Assembly: GCA_018292915.2 (NCBI GenBank)
Contig: JACVVK020000211.1
Span: forward strand, 167,001 to 231,000
Direction of reading: 5' to 3'
Length of the DNA stretch: 64,000 nt
Origin: Batillaria attramentaria
Lineage: Eukaryota > Mollusca > Gastropoda > Batillariidae
In this document: in pieces, positions 10,896 through 27,095 of the stretch
Numbering within the stretch: the first letter of the stretch is position 1
How the letters are laid out: each line of letters begins with the position of its first letter
Translations under genes and position numbers: made by a program
Notes under the pieces: generated by a model
What the model was told of the DNA's origin: nothing
Seen by the model: only the letters and a program-made list of their open reading frames with translations
Database searches by the model: none

Positions 10896-11512
10896 TCTAA
10901 AGGCCGTTCTTAACCGGGCGAACCACCAGTCTGACGAACTTGTTCGGCGAACTGTGTATTGTATACGAACAGGGCAAGCGCGCACACATACCTAGTTCCA
11001 GAAGTTCGGCCGAACTAGTTCTCTTTCTTAACCGACCGTTAATGATATGCATACGTCATCGCCCGAACAAGCGCGGACTCGGAAGTTGAGACAATCGTAA
11101 ACAACCAAAATGGCCGCCTTCGTAGATCGAGACGACCAGGCATTTGCGGTAGTTATCGTTTTGAGTGAACTCTTGGAAGCCGAGGAAGAGGAGATAAGAG
11201 GAAAAGAGCGCAAAAGAGGGAAATGTGAAGTGAGTCGATAGCCGCCATGGCCGTCCGCCATTTTCCTCAACTTTGTACATGCGCACAACAGCTCTCCCCG
11301 AGCAGCCAATCAGAGCGCAGGATCGCAAAAGGATCGCGAGGGTTCCCACAACACGCTATGCAGTCCTCGAACCTAGTGCGCCGATCCTTTCGAACCAGGG
11401 TTTGCGCACAAGTATTTGGTCGGTTAAGAAACAACTTGCGCGAACCTAGTTCGCCGTACTCTCCGAACCTAGTTCGCGAACCAAAAGTCTGCCCGGTTAA
11501 GAACGGCCTTAA
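10896..11512 (+). mobile_element. PIF/Harbinger-like element with remnant transposase exon
   Basis: The left end AGGCCGTTCTTAACCGGGC is perfectly inverted at the right end. Subterminal GCGAACTAGGTTCG-type motifs also recur in inverted orientation. TAA lies directly outside both ends, matching the 3-bp TWA duplication of PIF/Harbinger elements. Inside, 11110-11229 encodes 40 residues starting MAAFVDRDDQAF with an acidic LLEAEEEE stretch and a basic KERKRGK stretch, then a GTGAG donor. I recall that N-terminal organisation from animal Harbinger transposases. The catalytic DDE part is missing. Confidence 0.7.
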
Positions 11513-11667
11513 CTTGTACACGATGTTAAAGGTGAGACGGGCACTTCGAACAAGTCTGCACATGAATTTTTTTTTTTTACCTCAATTATTTCTTCTTTAT
11601 TTTTCTTTGCTGTTGTGATGTTTTTTGTTTAATTGTTTTTAGGTGGTCTGCCCTTCTCTTGGTTGCA

Positions 11668-11781
11668 GGGGTGGGGGGGGGGGGGGGGAGGGTGTTAACA
11701 TCCTTTTCCACCACATATGGGTGATATCAAAAACAGTATTTGGTCCCAGCCGGGATTCAAACTCATGACCTGAGCATATGG
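11668..11781 (-). mobile_element. SINE B, truncated copy
   Basis: Read on the minus strand it has the B-box region (GAGTTTGAATCCCGGCTGGG) and the shared body (TATTTGG...TATCACCC...GGTGGAAAAGGA). The first part of the tRNA head is replaced by a G/C homopolymer run. Long G-runs at 11668-11690 and 11780-11802 bracket it. Confidence 0.6.
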
Positions 11782-12393
11782 GGGGGGGGGGGGGGGGGGG
11801 GGAGGATTATTGTTTTGATCTAACTTAGTTATGTTTATTGGTAAAATAATTAGATTGGGGGGTGGGGGTATTGTTTTAATCTTAGTTACGTTTATTGATA
11901 AAATAATCAGATTTCTGCACAGTTGTGACTGTGCTGTCATTTAAAGCTCATTCTTCATGTGTGTATTGACCTCCCGTACAAGGGGTTCAGATACTTTGGT
12001 TTAATTAACTCGCCAGCTGTTCCCAACGAATCAATTTCTTGGCCAAAATGCAGTGTCGGATTGCAGTGTTCTTTTGGACACTAATTGTCGGGATTAATCG
12101 AGGCACAAAATTTGTATTGTGTAAGACAATTTACTGTGGAGTCTTCAGTTAATGTGTGTGTCTTGTTGACTACCCCGTGTATTGATTTTCAATGTTCTGG
12201 ATGGCTGACTTTGTACATGTGTTGATAGTTGCATGTAGGAGTGGTAGCATACAAGTACCCTTCGATCCAATGTGTACGTCATTATATGTAGACCTTGCTT
12301 TGCATAATTCTATATTGTCGCCTGTCATACAGTACAGCTACATGAGTTTAGGTCTGCTGACAGTAATTCATTAAATCTGTGATTTGGCCAAGT

Positions 12394-12441
12394 TGTGTGT
12401 GTGTGTGTGTGTGTGTGTGTACATGTGTGTGTGTGTGTGTG

Positions 12442-12502
<61 letters not shown>
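12394..12502. repeat. (GT)n microsatellite with ACATGT interruptions
   Basis: About 108 bp of GT repeats interrupted twice by ACATGT. Confidence 0.95.
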
Positions 12503-12505
<3 letters not shown>

Positions 12506-13150
12506 GAGAGAGATCCAAAAGTCAAGATAAGAAAATCAGTTAATTTTATTTGTCCGTTTTCCCAACACTTTTATCATTTCTTAAACAATGAATCTGGTAG
12601 TTACAAAACAATAACTAAACTTGCTGTTAAATATTTGTAATTCACCTTATGATCCATTGCATGTGAAGAGGCAAGGTCCATGAATAATCACGCTGACCTT
12701 CTATTGCTGCAGACAGTCAAATAGTATGGTAACTAAATCCACTCGGCAGTCTATACTACATGTATTTCACTTTCAGCGTGTTCGTACATGTAGGAGAAAT
12801 GAAGTGGACTGATCATTACTAAACCTCCCTGCACCAGTGAGGGACTGCCTCTAGATTTTTTTTTTTTTATGCTTGCCCCCTAAATCCATTTTCCCCCCTG
12901 CCCAAAAAAAAAAAAAAAAAAAAAAAGTCCCCAGTATGTGCTCAACACATGCTGACATGTACCATCACGTGTTTCACACATTGTCAACTCCTTGTTTCCA
13001 GTCCGTCAGGCGATAGCGGGGGTCAAGCTGATTGGCGTGATCTGCACAATTGGTTACCGTTCTAGCTGCCGCTTAGCAAACTGACCGCGAACGTTTCTCC
13101 CATATCTCGTAAAAGCCCATGCAAAAATTACAATTTTTCTTGAAAACCTC

Positions 13151-13475
13151 CAGGGCCCAAATGTAAAAGTCGAGGTTAATTTAAGTTTTAAGTTTAACCC
13201 ACGGCTACGGGCCAAACCCAGACTAGGACAAAAGACCCCCCCCCCCCCAAAAAAAAAAAAAAATAAATAAATAAATAGATAAATAAATAAATAAAGGAGG
13301 CGAAGAAAGGAAGAAATAAATCCGATAACGGCTTAGGCATCTTGCTGGAATGGACCCACTTCCTGATTTAAAACAAAAAACAACAGAAAATGTTACCCTA
13401 GAACTAGTTTAGTTCGAGGTTAGACTCTAACCCGGGGCTAAACTCCCTAACGTTGATTTCTACATGCGGAGCCAG
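13151..13475. mobile_element. TIR element, family shared with 60246-60534
   Basis: The left end CAGGGCCCAAATGTAAAAG and the reverse complement of the right end, TGGCTCCGCATGTAGAAA, are related inverted termini. The interior (ACTAGTTTAGTTCGAGGTTA, GGAAGAAATAAAT, GATAACGGCTTAGGCATC) is found in reverse orientation at 60246-60534. An A/T simple repeat at 13250-13300 lies inside. It is non-coding. CAGG termini suggest hAT, but no target duplication is clear here. Confidence 0.6.
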
Positions 13476-13586
13476 ATCACTAGGAGTCAGATCAAGCCCC
13501 TATTACGCAGTCTGCAGTGATATTGAGCCTAGCGGGAAGGCCCACGCCTTGCGTAATAGTGGCTTGAAGTGGCTCCTACTGATGTG
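13474..13586. repeat. Imperfect hairpin
   Basis: The arms at 13477-13512 and 13550-13585 are imperfect inverted copies (core AGGAGTCAGATCAAGCCCCT on the left against AGGAGCCACTTCAAGCCACT read back from the right, then ATTACGCA in both). The loop is about 37 bp. It may be the end of another foldback element. Confidence 0.5.
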
Positions 13587-14197
13587 TAGTGGCATGTTCT
13601 TTTTAACAAGTCTCGTCATACAGCGGGCAGGGGGTGTTTGGGCTTGAGCTCTTAAGAGATATCCCAAATCCGGCACAGGACTCAGCATCGAAATTTGCCC
13701 GTTGAACTAGTTGGAGACATTTTTCACTACTCTAACGGCGAACCAGTGGATTGCTGCTCTCAGAGGCATTCCACGCCAGCAGAACAAAGCTGCGACTGAT
13801 TGCTGCGGGTATCGAGTCGAGAGATTATCGTACATGCGTTCTCTGGCTTTGGGTCGAAACTGGCACAGAAGTGTTTAGCTGGTATAAGAATGAACCAGTT
13901 ACACTCTGTCTGGCTGGGGCGTTCCACTCAAGGGAGTGAACTGATTGCTGCTGCGCTAGCGGGAATTTGAAAGACCACCGAGGATACATGTACCGGAGTG
14001 GGAGAGGGGTGGGGTCGAATGTCACACAGAGTCAGTTTGCGAAGCGGGACAGTACGTACTACCGTCATTTGGTAAAACGAACCGAAGCACTATGGTTTCG
14101 CCAACTACTTCAGCGCCTCTCACCATCTGATGGTAGCGGCCGTAGCGCACTAACTTAGCTCCTCATAGCAGAACGGGCCGAGATCAACCTCTACGAT

Positions 14198-18261
<4,064 letters not shown>

Positions 18262-18324
18262 CTTAGCCTGTTGCGGACACAATGAAACAGTAAGATGCTC
18301 GGTTAAAATTAATAGTAGTATGCG

Positions 18325-19432
18325 CGAGGAACTGGGTTGCCGAAAGAGCTATTGGTCCATTCAGCTGAGCATGGAGACTGTCTTATTAAAACTGTTGCTC
18401 ATTTGTTGGTCATTGTTGAACAGGGTTACCGAAAGAGCTGAGGACACATTTGAGCATGGAGACTGTCTTATTAAAACTGTTGCTCATTTGTTGCTCATTG
18501 TTGAACAGCGTTGCCGAAAGAGCTGAGGACACATTTGAGCATGGAGACTGTCTTATTAAAACTGTTGCTCATTTGTTGGTCATTGTTGAACAGGGTTACC
18601 GAAAGAGCTGAGGACACATTTGAGCATGGAGACTGTCTTATTGAAACTGTTGCTCATCTGTTGCTCATTGTTGAACAGGGTTACCGAAAGAGCTGAGGAC
18701 ACATCTGAGCATGGAGACTGTCTTACTGAAACTGTGGCTCAGTTCTTGCTCATTGTTGAACAGGGTTGCCGAAAGAGCTGAGGACACATTTGAGCATGGA
18801 GACTGTCTTACTGAAACTGTTGCTCATTCGTTGCTCATTGTTGAACAGGGTTGCCGAAAGAGCTGAGGACACATTTGAGCATGAAGACTGTCTTACTGAA
18901 ACTGTTGCTCATTTGTTGCTCATTGTTGAACAGGGTTACCGAAAGAGTTGATGGTCCATCTGAACATAGAGACTGTCTTATTGAAACTGTTGTTCATTTG
19001 TTGCTCATTGTTGAACAGGGTTACCGAAAGAGTTGATGGTCCATCTGAACATAGAGACTGTCTTATTGAAACTGTTGTTCAATTGTTGCCCATTGTTGAA
19101 CAGGGTTGCCGAAAGAGTTGATGGTCCATCTGAGCATGGAGACTGTCTCAGTTATTGAAACCGTTGCTCATTTGTTGCTCATTGTTGAACAGGGCTACCG
19201 AAAGAGCTGAGGACACATTTGAGCATGGAGACTGTGTTATTGAAACTGTTGCTCATTTGTTGCTCATTGTTGAACAGGGCTACCGAAAGAGCTGAGGACA
19301 CATTTGAGCATGGAGACTGTCTTATTGAAACTGTTGCTCATTTGTTGCTCATTGTTGAACAGCTGAGGACACATTTGAGCATGGAGACTGTCTTATTAAA
19401 AATGTTGCTCGTTTGTTGCTCTCCATTATTTG
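18325..19432. repeat. 85-bp minisatellite upstream of the sulfotransferase
   Basis: About 12-13 head-to-tail copies of an 85-86 bp unit marked by CCGAAAGAGCTGAGGACACA and GTTGCTCATTTGTTG. The marker recurs at about 18332, 18426, 18512, 18597, 18683, 18768, 18853, 18938, 19023, 19108, 19196 and 19281; the last copy, near 19363, is partial. The unit length is not a multiple of three, so the many open frames inside are incidental. It begins only about 65 bp upstream of the sulfotransferase start codon, so it lies in the promoter or 5' UTR region. Confidence 0.95.
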
Positions 19433-19690
19433 AAGTACACATATTTTGTAGACTGTGACATTTTCAGTAAGACTGTAACATTTTCAGTAGCCTGTGACAA
19501 AATTTTAAGTAGACTATGACAACATTTTCAGCACGAAGAATAACGAGGGGGGGGGGGGGGGAGCGGCTCCACACTCCGTCCCCCAGGTTCTTGCGCCAGT
19601 GGTATCAAGTTCCTTTCATCGTGCATTGTGTTTTGAAAAGCTGGATCATGACAACACGTGAAACCATTGAAACCGTGTGACAGCTGACAT

Positions 19691-19692
<2 letters not shown>

Positions 19693-19722
<30 letters not shown>

Positions 19723-19724
19723 AT

Positions 19725-19755
<31 letters not shown>

Positions 19756-19765
19756 GGGGGGGGGT
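19693..19765. repeat. (GT)n(TA)n(GA)n G-run compound repeat
   Basis: Consecutive GT, TA and GA dinucleotide tracts followed by a G-run. A poly-A-rich tract lies nearby at 19861-19911. Confidence 0.9.
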
Positions 19766-20186
19766 ATTTCGAGCGTACAGTACAGACACACTCAGTCACT
19801 GGCACAAACGCACCTGTTCCAAACAAACCACGTTTTCTGTAACGGCCGGCCCAGTAATATTGAAAAAAAAAGAAAAAAAGAAAAAAAAAAAAGAAAAAAA
19901 AAAAAAAAAAGGCTACGTTTGAAACTCCAGTCTTTGGAATTCAGACTTACCTTCAGTGATTACGACCGGCCGATGTCCCTGACTGACAGGTAGGAGATCT
20001 CTATACTGAACCTGCTAAACCAGCTACCTCATCGATCAACGAACCGCAATGAAACGCCAAGGCGTATTGCTAGTAATTTGCCGGCCTGCCAATACAGAGG
20101 CCACTCCTTACTATATTAACAACCAGGCGTTGTACAAAATCGTTTGTTTTACACCGTGTGCAACTAACCCGACGCCGGTAATCAGT

Positions 20187-20381
<195 letters not shown>

Positions 20382-20732
20382 AATATAACGGAAACAAACC
20401 AAAGTGTAAGAAAAAAAAAAGGGGGGGGGGGGGCAGTCCAAATATAGTGAGACATGCAAAAACAGTCACAGTTACAGAGAAAGAGCTTTTACCGTATCAT
20501 AGAGCAACTTCATCTGGCGCGGATTTAGTAGATCCTCCGTTGTGCGGAGGTCATGACAGATTGAAACCATAGAAACACTCAATATCTTAGTGACGTAGCA
20601 AGGTTATAACAACGGTCACAATGATCAAATGGAGAATCACATCAGAGTTTCGAAAGAGGCCTTTTCCCACTCGCTGTCAGTTTGCATCTGTGGTTACTTT
20701 GATACTACACCCCCACTCCCTTTCAAGGGAGT

Positions 20733-21460
20733 CCTGTGGCTCAGCCGTCGGGTAGAGCGTAATAATAATAATAATAATGAGTATTGTCGGGGGTTCTCTC
20801 CGGGTACTCCGGCTTCCTCCCCCTCTGCTTTGGAAATGTTCAGCCCACCAAGTTTGAAAAATAAATGCATATCTAAATTCCGAAATTTAAATAGCTGAGC
20901 TGACCCTTCGCACCACGTGATTGTAATACGTTTATGTCCTGTGTGTGAGAGAATGCGTGTGATTCACGTGAGCGTGCGTGTTGGGTTTAGCTCGCGGCGC
21001 TTTGAGCCAAAATATTTGGGATAAAGCGCCTATATTAATGCGATTATTATTATTATTATTATTACAGGCGCTTTACCCAATTTCATGAATCGGCTCAAAG
21101 CGCCGCGAACTGAACCCAACACGCACGCTCACGAGAATCACACGCATTCTCTCACACACTGGTCATAAACACGTTACACTCACGTGGTGCGAAGGGTCAG
21201 CTCAGCTATTTAAATTTCGGAATTTAGAATTGCATTTATTTTTCAAATTTGGTGGGCTGAACATTTCTAAAGCAGAGGGGGAGGAAGCCGGAGTACCCGG
21301 AGCGTCAATCACACTCGAGATAGGAAAGCCAAGGGTTCGAACCGCGACAGATCCAAAATTTGTACAGGCTTTTTCCAGTGCCTTTTTTGTGTGTTTTTTT
21401 TTCACCCTCTCGGCCTATGGACCAAAGACGTTAAATCTCAAAACGTCCCCCCCACCCCCC
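20733..21460 (+). mobile_element. SINE E split by a nested insertion
   Basis: The pieces 20733-20760 (TGGCTCAGCCGTCGGGTAGA, an A-box-like head) and 21306-21460 (AAGGGTTCGAACCGCG, a B box, then a body with GACGTTAAATCTC) read as one tRNA-derived SINE once 20761-21300 and one AGCGT copy are removed. The body resembles the 3' part of SINE B. Confidence 0.65.
20761..21300. mobile_element. Tail-to-tail inverted SINE A pair inserted as a unit
   Basis: The left half is a plus-oriented SINE A body and the right half a minus-oriented one, joined at their (ATT)n tails near 21044-21065. AGCGT lies at 20756-20760 and again at 21301-21305, so the pair looks like a single insertion with a 5-bp target duplication, placed inside the A-box region of SINE E. 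Both copies lack the tRNA head. Confidence 0.7.
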
Positions 21461-21755
21461 ACCCCCCTACATTCCAACCCCTCCTCAGTCTCTATCTGAG
21501 CCCACCCCCCCCCCCACCCCGCATCCAGCCCCTCCCCCTCCCTCACCCTCTCGCCTCTGCTCATTGATCTGACCAATTACAGATATTTTATCAGTGATTT
21601 TACAGTTCGTTATCTAGCAGCATCTGTCGCGCCAATCTGATGCATTGACTAAATCTAATAATCAGCGTCGCATATAATTATTGACCGCCGTATTGTCAGC
21701 TGCATCAGCTATACATTTCTACAAACGCCGGAGTGGTACAAGTACTGCTCAGTAA

Positions 21756-22265
21756 ACGGCCCACGTAGTGTAGTGGTCAGCACTTCGGATCATGGCCCGG
21801 GAGACCCGTGTTCGAGTCCCAGCCGAGGCAAGCGGGATTTAAAAAAAAAAAAATCCTACCTAGGTCGGCTCCTACCCAGAGCTATGGGCCCAATGGGGAG
21901 GCTGTTGCCACACAGCCGAGTTTCACCCACTTCACGGGTGCGACTTAGGGGGTGCTTCCCTTAGTATGACACGTCTTATGATGTGGATGATTACACGGCC
22001 GGCATCGCAGGTGCCGTAGTTCCCGGGCCTGGTTAATGCCGGGATATTTATGACAGGAAGCGTGAAATGCGGCCCTGTCTCGCAGTCCCAAACCACATGG
22101 ACCTCCATAGCATCATCTTACCATCATCCTCATCTCCATCATCATGCATAATAAAAATTGTCCCAGCTTCCGAGTCCTCCGTTGGTTCCACCCAGGACCT
22201 GGGAGGAACTGACACCACTGGAGCTGGCAAAGAGTTGTGGCAGCAAAAAAAAACAAAACAAAAAC
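21756..22265 (+). mobile_element. SINE C, near-complete copy
   Basis: The tRNA-like head (CCACGTAGTGTAGTGGTCAG, then GTTCGAGTCCCAGCCGAGG) is followed by a body with ACCTAGGTCGGCTCC, CACACAGCCGAG and GGTTAATGCCGGGATATTTA. It ends in an A-rich tail. The same family lies at 63523-64000 and, reversed, at 55687-55952. Confidence 0.85.
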
Positions 22266-22340
22266 TGCTCAGTTAGAATAGCTCGCACCCCTAGACCGTA
22301 TTGGGCAAAACCGCTATACCAACGCAGCCACGCTCACTTA

Positions 22341-22570
22341 TAATAATACTAATAATAGAATTGCATTTATTTTTCAAGTTTGGTGGGCTGAACATTTCCA
22401 AAGCAGAGGGGGAGGAAGCCGGAGTACCCGGAGAGAACCCCCGACGATCGGCCCCGAATGAACGGTGCCACATACGAGAAGGAAAAATTCTTTGCCCCGA
22501 GTGGGACTCCGTCTAACCCCTGACCTCTCGCACTGGTGACAAGTCCCTTAACCACTAGACCACCGACCGC
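22341..22570 (-). mobile_element. SINE A copy lacking its distal body
   Basis: On the minus strand it starts with the tRNA-like head GCGGTCGGTGGTCTAGTGG and B box, and runs through TCCGGGTACTCCGGC to AATAAATGCAATTC. It then passes directly to ATT repeats; the usual CGGCGCTTTGAG part is missing. Confidence 0.8.
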
Positions 22571-22574
22571 TATC

Positions 22575-22875
22575 TGCAGAAAAATCAGTTGACAATGCAG
22601 TTTTTCTGCCTGGAAACAGTTTTCTGTAGGAAGAAAAATGGCAAAGATTAACTGGTTTTCGGCAGAAAAATTGCAAATTGCACAATCCTGTTTCAGTTCT
22701 GGAGAAAAATGAAAATGGCAGTTTTTTTTTCCCTGCAGAACATCGATTTTTCTTTTAAAAAAAATATCACCAACTTTTGTACAGAAAAACTGATAGTTTT
22801 TCATTTCTCCACACTTTTTTTTCAGAAAGGTCGGTTTTTTCCTGCAGAAAAACTGCTTTTTGTAATTTTCGTTTT
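22575..22875. repeat. Cluster of CTGCAGAAAAA / TTTTTCTGCAG palindromes
   Basis: Short inverted units of CAGAAAAACTG and TTTTTCTGC type recur about every 30-50 bp and alternate orientation, followed by T- and G-runs to 22906. The architecture mirrors the TTTTCGCGAAAA cluster at 4599-4925, though the core palindrome differs. Confidence 0.5.
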
Positions 22876-23250
22876 TTTTTTTTTTTTTTTTTTGGGGGGG
22901 GGGGGGATTTGCAATCGTACAATGATATTAATAATAAGTTTATTACGTCTGAGCCTGCATTTAAAGATAAACATTTGAAGATGTTCCTGGAAGTCACAGT
23001 GTAAACTACGGAGATCGTCTCGAAGCTGGCGGTCGGTTTTCTCATCTGTGTTTTATTTTCTTTTATTATTGATAATAGGAAATATTCATTATCCATAATA
23101 TGTAGCATATGACATGAAAATTTGTATTTGGACTCAAAGTATAAACAAAAAGAGAGAAGGAGTATGGATAAATCTACACGCCAATAACTGAAAACAGACA
23201 CAAATTACATAGAGGATTAGCGCCGGATTGGTGGGTGCGTTACAAAATTT

Positions 23251-23295
23251 AATTTAATTTAATTTAATTTAATTTAATTTAATTTAATTTAATCA
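23251..23295. repeat. (AATTT)n pentanucleotide repeat
   Basis: About nine copies of AATTT/TTAAT. Confidence 0.95.
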
Positions 23296-23397
23296 CCTTA
23301 AAATTTTATTTCATTTTGATTTTATTTTGTTGCTGTCATTTCGTAGTCGGTCGTAGACCTGATAAACAACAATGTTCAAATGTCACTTTCTAATAAC

Positions 23398-23467
23398 AAA
23401 CAAAACAAAACAAAACAAAACAAAACAAAACAAAACAAAACAAAACAAAACAAAACAAAACAAAACA
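23398..23467. repeat. (CAAAA)n pentanucleotide repeat
   Basis: About thirteen perfect copies of CAAAA followed by CCAGCCAAACAAACAAA. Confidence 0.97.
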
Positions 23468-24444
23468 ACCAGCCAAACAAACAAATTTCACGCAATTTGC
23501 GTTCAGAGGAATCTCTACCGTCGATGCTTTTTTCTCTTTTCTTTAACAACGAAAAGCAAAGGAAACGATTCCGGCAAAACTGAAAAGTTGAAGAAATGCA
23601 CACATACCCAAATGGTCAAATCCCGGCACGATGACCCGCCATTCCTGAAAAACTTCATCTTCAAACGGACCGGAAGTCTGCGAGTGCCCTCCCGCAGAAC
23701 TTTTCCTGGGAGTTCGGAAAAATCACTGGCGACGGCCAAAAAATGTTCGCCTTTGCTGATGAAGGCGTTAATTTAAAACGTTAGCCACTGTCCGAGAGAC
23801 GGGGAGTGCAAAATGGATGAGGTTTGTGCAACAGATGGTCTTATGTTCATCCGATTTGACGTATCGTCTGCTCGTTTGACGTATTGAGGCGACGGCTCAT
23901 TTGCATCACTGATCTCTTCTCCCGGGCCATCGTAGCCGTAGCTGCAGCCCACACGTACACTGCAGCGTCCTTGAAACATTAATATTATGGATGGGGATGA
24001 ATAAACTTTTATTGTTCATTGTTATGCTCGGCCACCGTCCTCAGGTTTTAACGGTCATTGATTTAGCAGACAAGACTAAGAGCTGATTCCACTCCGCTGC
24101 AGTAAGAGTTTGTCAGTGTTAGTCATCAGGCAAATGACTTGTCCCAAAGGAGTTTATTTTTGACCAATGATTGGAGATTTGATCTCAGTATCATGCACAG
24201 CTGCTGTAGAAGTATTGAACATTACATGGGTTCACAAATGACAGATGAATTTGATGTTGCTTGAAAAAGGAGTGTGTCAGCTGCAGAATAAAGACAAATG
24301 CCTGTATCTGTAATTTTGCATGTTGAGCTTGCATATTAGGGGTGTGTGTCTGTGTGTCACAGTGTGTGTGTGTGTTTGTGTGTGTGCATGTGTGTGTGTG
24401 TGAGAGACGCAACATTTGATTTCCCTCAACTTTTGACTTTGCAG

Positions 24445-27018
24445 ACAAAAAGTGGGATTCTAAGTGTGACAGACGGGCAGAACAAAGTACACACGGTGCG
24501 GCTTGTCCTTTACCCAGATGCTCTGCTCATTCAGAAAGAGGAGTGGGTGAATGTCCCACTTGACGATGAGGATGAGGTCTTCCTGAACATGGTGAGTTGC
24601 ACATGACCTGGTTATAACTCTAGGTACCGGGTAGTGTCACTTTACGTCACTGTTATTGAGAAATGGGTCCTACACTCAGTGTCATGAATTTGTTTGATTG
24701 GTGCTTGCCCCCCCCCCCCCCCCCCTTTATTTCTTCTTCTGTCTGTTTTTTTAAATATTGATGACGGTATTGTGGAAGCATGGTGCACTTTTTCTAAACA
24801 TGGCGAACTTGTGGTGTACTTGCACACTAGCTCAGTAGCTGTTAACTTTGGCACTATTTTTTTCATAGATCTCTGAAGAACCTCTCCAAAAGGCATTACA
24901 TTTAAAAAAACAAAAAAACAAAAACAAATCTGTGACAGCTAAAGAAGATTTTCTGTTTTAGATTCTTTCTTAAGCAGACAATAAAGTATTTTGAATTGAA
25001 TTGAACTTACTTATAAGAATTGAGTTAACACTGCAGCTTGTGTGTTAATAATACATAGTTTTTGTAGAGCACTGCTCTCCAAATGCCAAGGACTCACTGC
25101 GCTTAAAGCACACACACACACGCACACACTTGCACACACTTGCATGCACACACACACACACACCAGGGATTCACATCCGCATCGGACATCGGACATAGAC
25201 CGATTAATTTCCCAAATGTCCGATTGTTTTGGGGAGATTCAGGACAAATGTCCGATTACATTGACGACAGAAGCGGACAATGTCCTATTCTTTTTTCGCA
25301 AGGCCGGACACAGCATTGCGCAAACCGCGGACGAGTTTCGCTTGGCCGAAACCGGCCCCGCTGAACTGGTTAGCGAACGAAGGCTACACTAAACACGGTG
25401 GCCGATAATCATCTCAGTGTAATATTCCGTTCGGCGTTATCGCGTGATCGAACCTGGATGAGAAGAAAACTAGTTTGGCCAATGGCTGTCGTCCGATCTC
25501 GTCAGTCAGCCAATCAAAAGCGCCAACGACCAGCGCGCGGTCGCCGTTTTGCAGCTCACGAATCCGTGCGATCTTCGCGCCGATGAAGGATTTATTTGGA
25601 TTTTTTTTACTCGAATAATTAAACCAACAGAAAGAAAAATACAATACGGATCGTTTCTGAGGGGCAGACGCGACGTTTTAGCTACAAAAATACACGTATG
25701 ATGATCGTCCAACTTGGGCGTACGCGTACCGGATTTTCCCAGGGGCTCTCGCATCCATTCGTTCTTTGCCGGCGTCGAGAAAGCATTAAACGGTTGTGTT
25801 TTCTTACGCAAAACTAAAACAGCACAACGAAAAATGCATTACGAATCGTTTCTTAGGACCAGACACGACGATTAAGTTACCAACAATTTGCCTAGAATGA
25901 TTGTGCGCGGGCTGTGGTACACCGACTTGCGAGTACCGGATTTTCCCGGTCTATTTTAAGACGATAATCAATACGAAAAATCAATACTAGTGATCTCATT
26001 TGGAGGAGGGACTAATCAAGATAACCACATGGTTAACAGTCAGGGATTAAGATCTTCCACCGTGCTTTTGTCGGATTTCCACCGTTGGCTAAAAATTTTC
26101 TGGCCTCTTAAAAAGTCAGTCCGGCCAGACTGGTCCGGCCTTGTCTGAAGCACTTAAACTGAATCACTTCCACAGATTTCAGTGTAATTAAAAACAAATC
26201 TTGAGGAGCATTCCCCTGCACACCTCTTGTTTAATAATTAAGCAGACGTGCACGCCTGGCTTTCACACTTCATCACCATAGTAAGTGTTAGGCAGTTTGT
26301 GGTAAACACACTGTGTAGTTTTACACAGATAAAGAAACACCTGTACTTAGAAATCAAAATGTGTACTTGCAAACTGTTAATTTGTACAAAGTGTCATCCT
26401 GTTAAGTGGGTCCGACTATTACAGATACACTTTGCTTGAAAAAACTACACTTTGGCACCCCCCCTAAACCATGCTGAACCTTTCTCAGTTTCTGAGAGTA
26501 AACTGACATATCTTCTGTGTGGATTTTAGAGTGTGATTCTCCACAATGATTATTTGGATAAGCGTGTGTACAGCAACAAGAGGTCTATAATAGCTTGAGT
26601 CTAAGGGTTGAAATTTGAAGGGAAATGTGGTAGATAAGAATAGCTATCAAGTGCTCTCAGGTGCTACGAGAGGCCTAGAATTGGCCCTTAAATTTGGCAA
26701 AATTCGTGTTGCCCCCCTAGTCCCCCCAGCGGGGCTCTGCCCCTGCACCCCACCGGGGCCTGGATGGCCCCTGGACCCCGACCTGGGAAAAGAAGTTTCA
26801 GTATTTTCAAAATTGCCAGCTTTCACCCATGCATCTTGGCAAGGGCGCGGTTTAGCTCAATTCACTATATACAAGAACAGACACCTCAGCACGTTGATCA
26901 ATAAAAGATTGGAAAACATTGAATGTCCTATTGTTTTTTATTTTTCAGGACAAATGTCCTATTGTTTTGGTTGAGACCAGGACATTTGTCCTATTGAACC
27001 CAAAATGGATGTGAATCC

Positions 27019-27095
<77 letters not shown>

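Larger units (their letters stand above)
10344..14197. other. Intergenic region between MRNIP and the sulfotransferase
   Basis: The MRNIP 3' UTR must begin here, but no clear AATAAA was found in the first few hundred bases. The stretch then holds a Harbinger-like element (10896-11512), a truncated SINE B (11668-11781) next to long G-runs, a (GT)n tract (12394-12502), A/T-rich DNA, a TIR element (13151-13475) and an imperfect hairpin (13474-13586). No further coding sequence was recognised. Confidence 0.5.

Noticed and set aside
18511..19458. Series of about 61-residue open frames
   Set aside because: All are the same 85-bp minisatellite read in shifting frames; 85 is not a multiple of three, so no continuous protein results.
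23813..23821. Definite first exon of syntrophin (Met-Asp-Glu)
   Set aside because: The donor GAG|GTTTGT is weak and three codons cannot be confirmed by similarity, so it is only mentioned as a possibility in the syntrophin entry.
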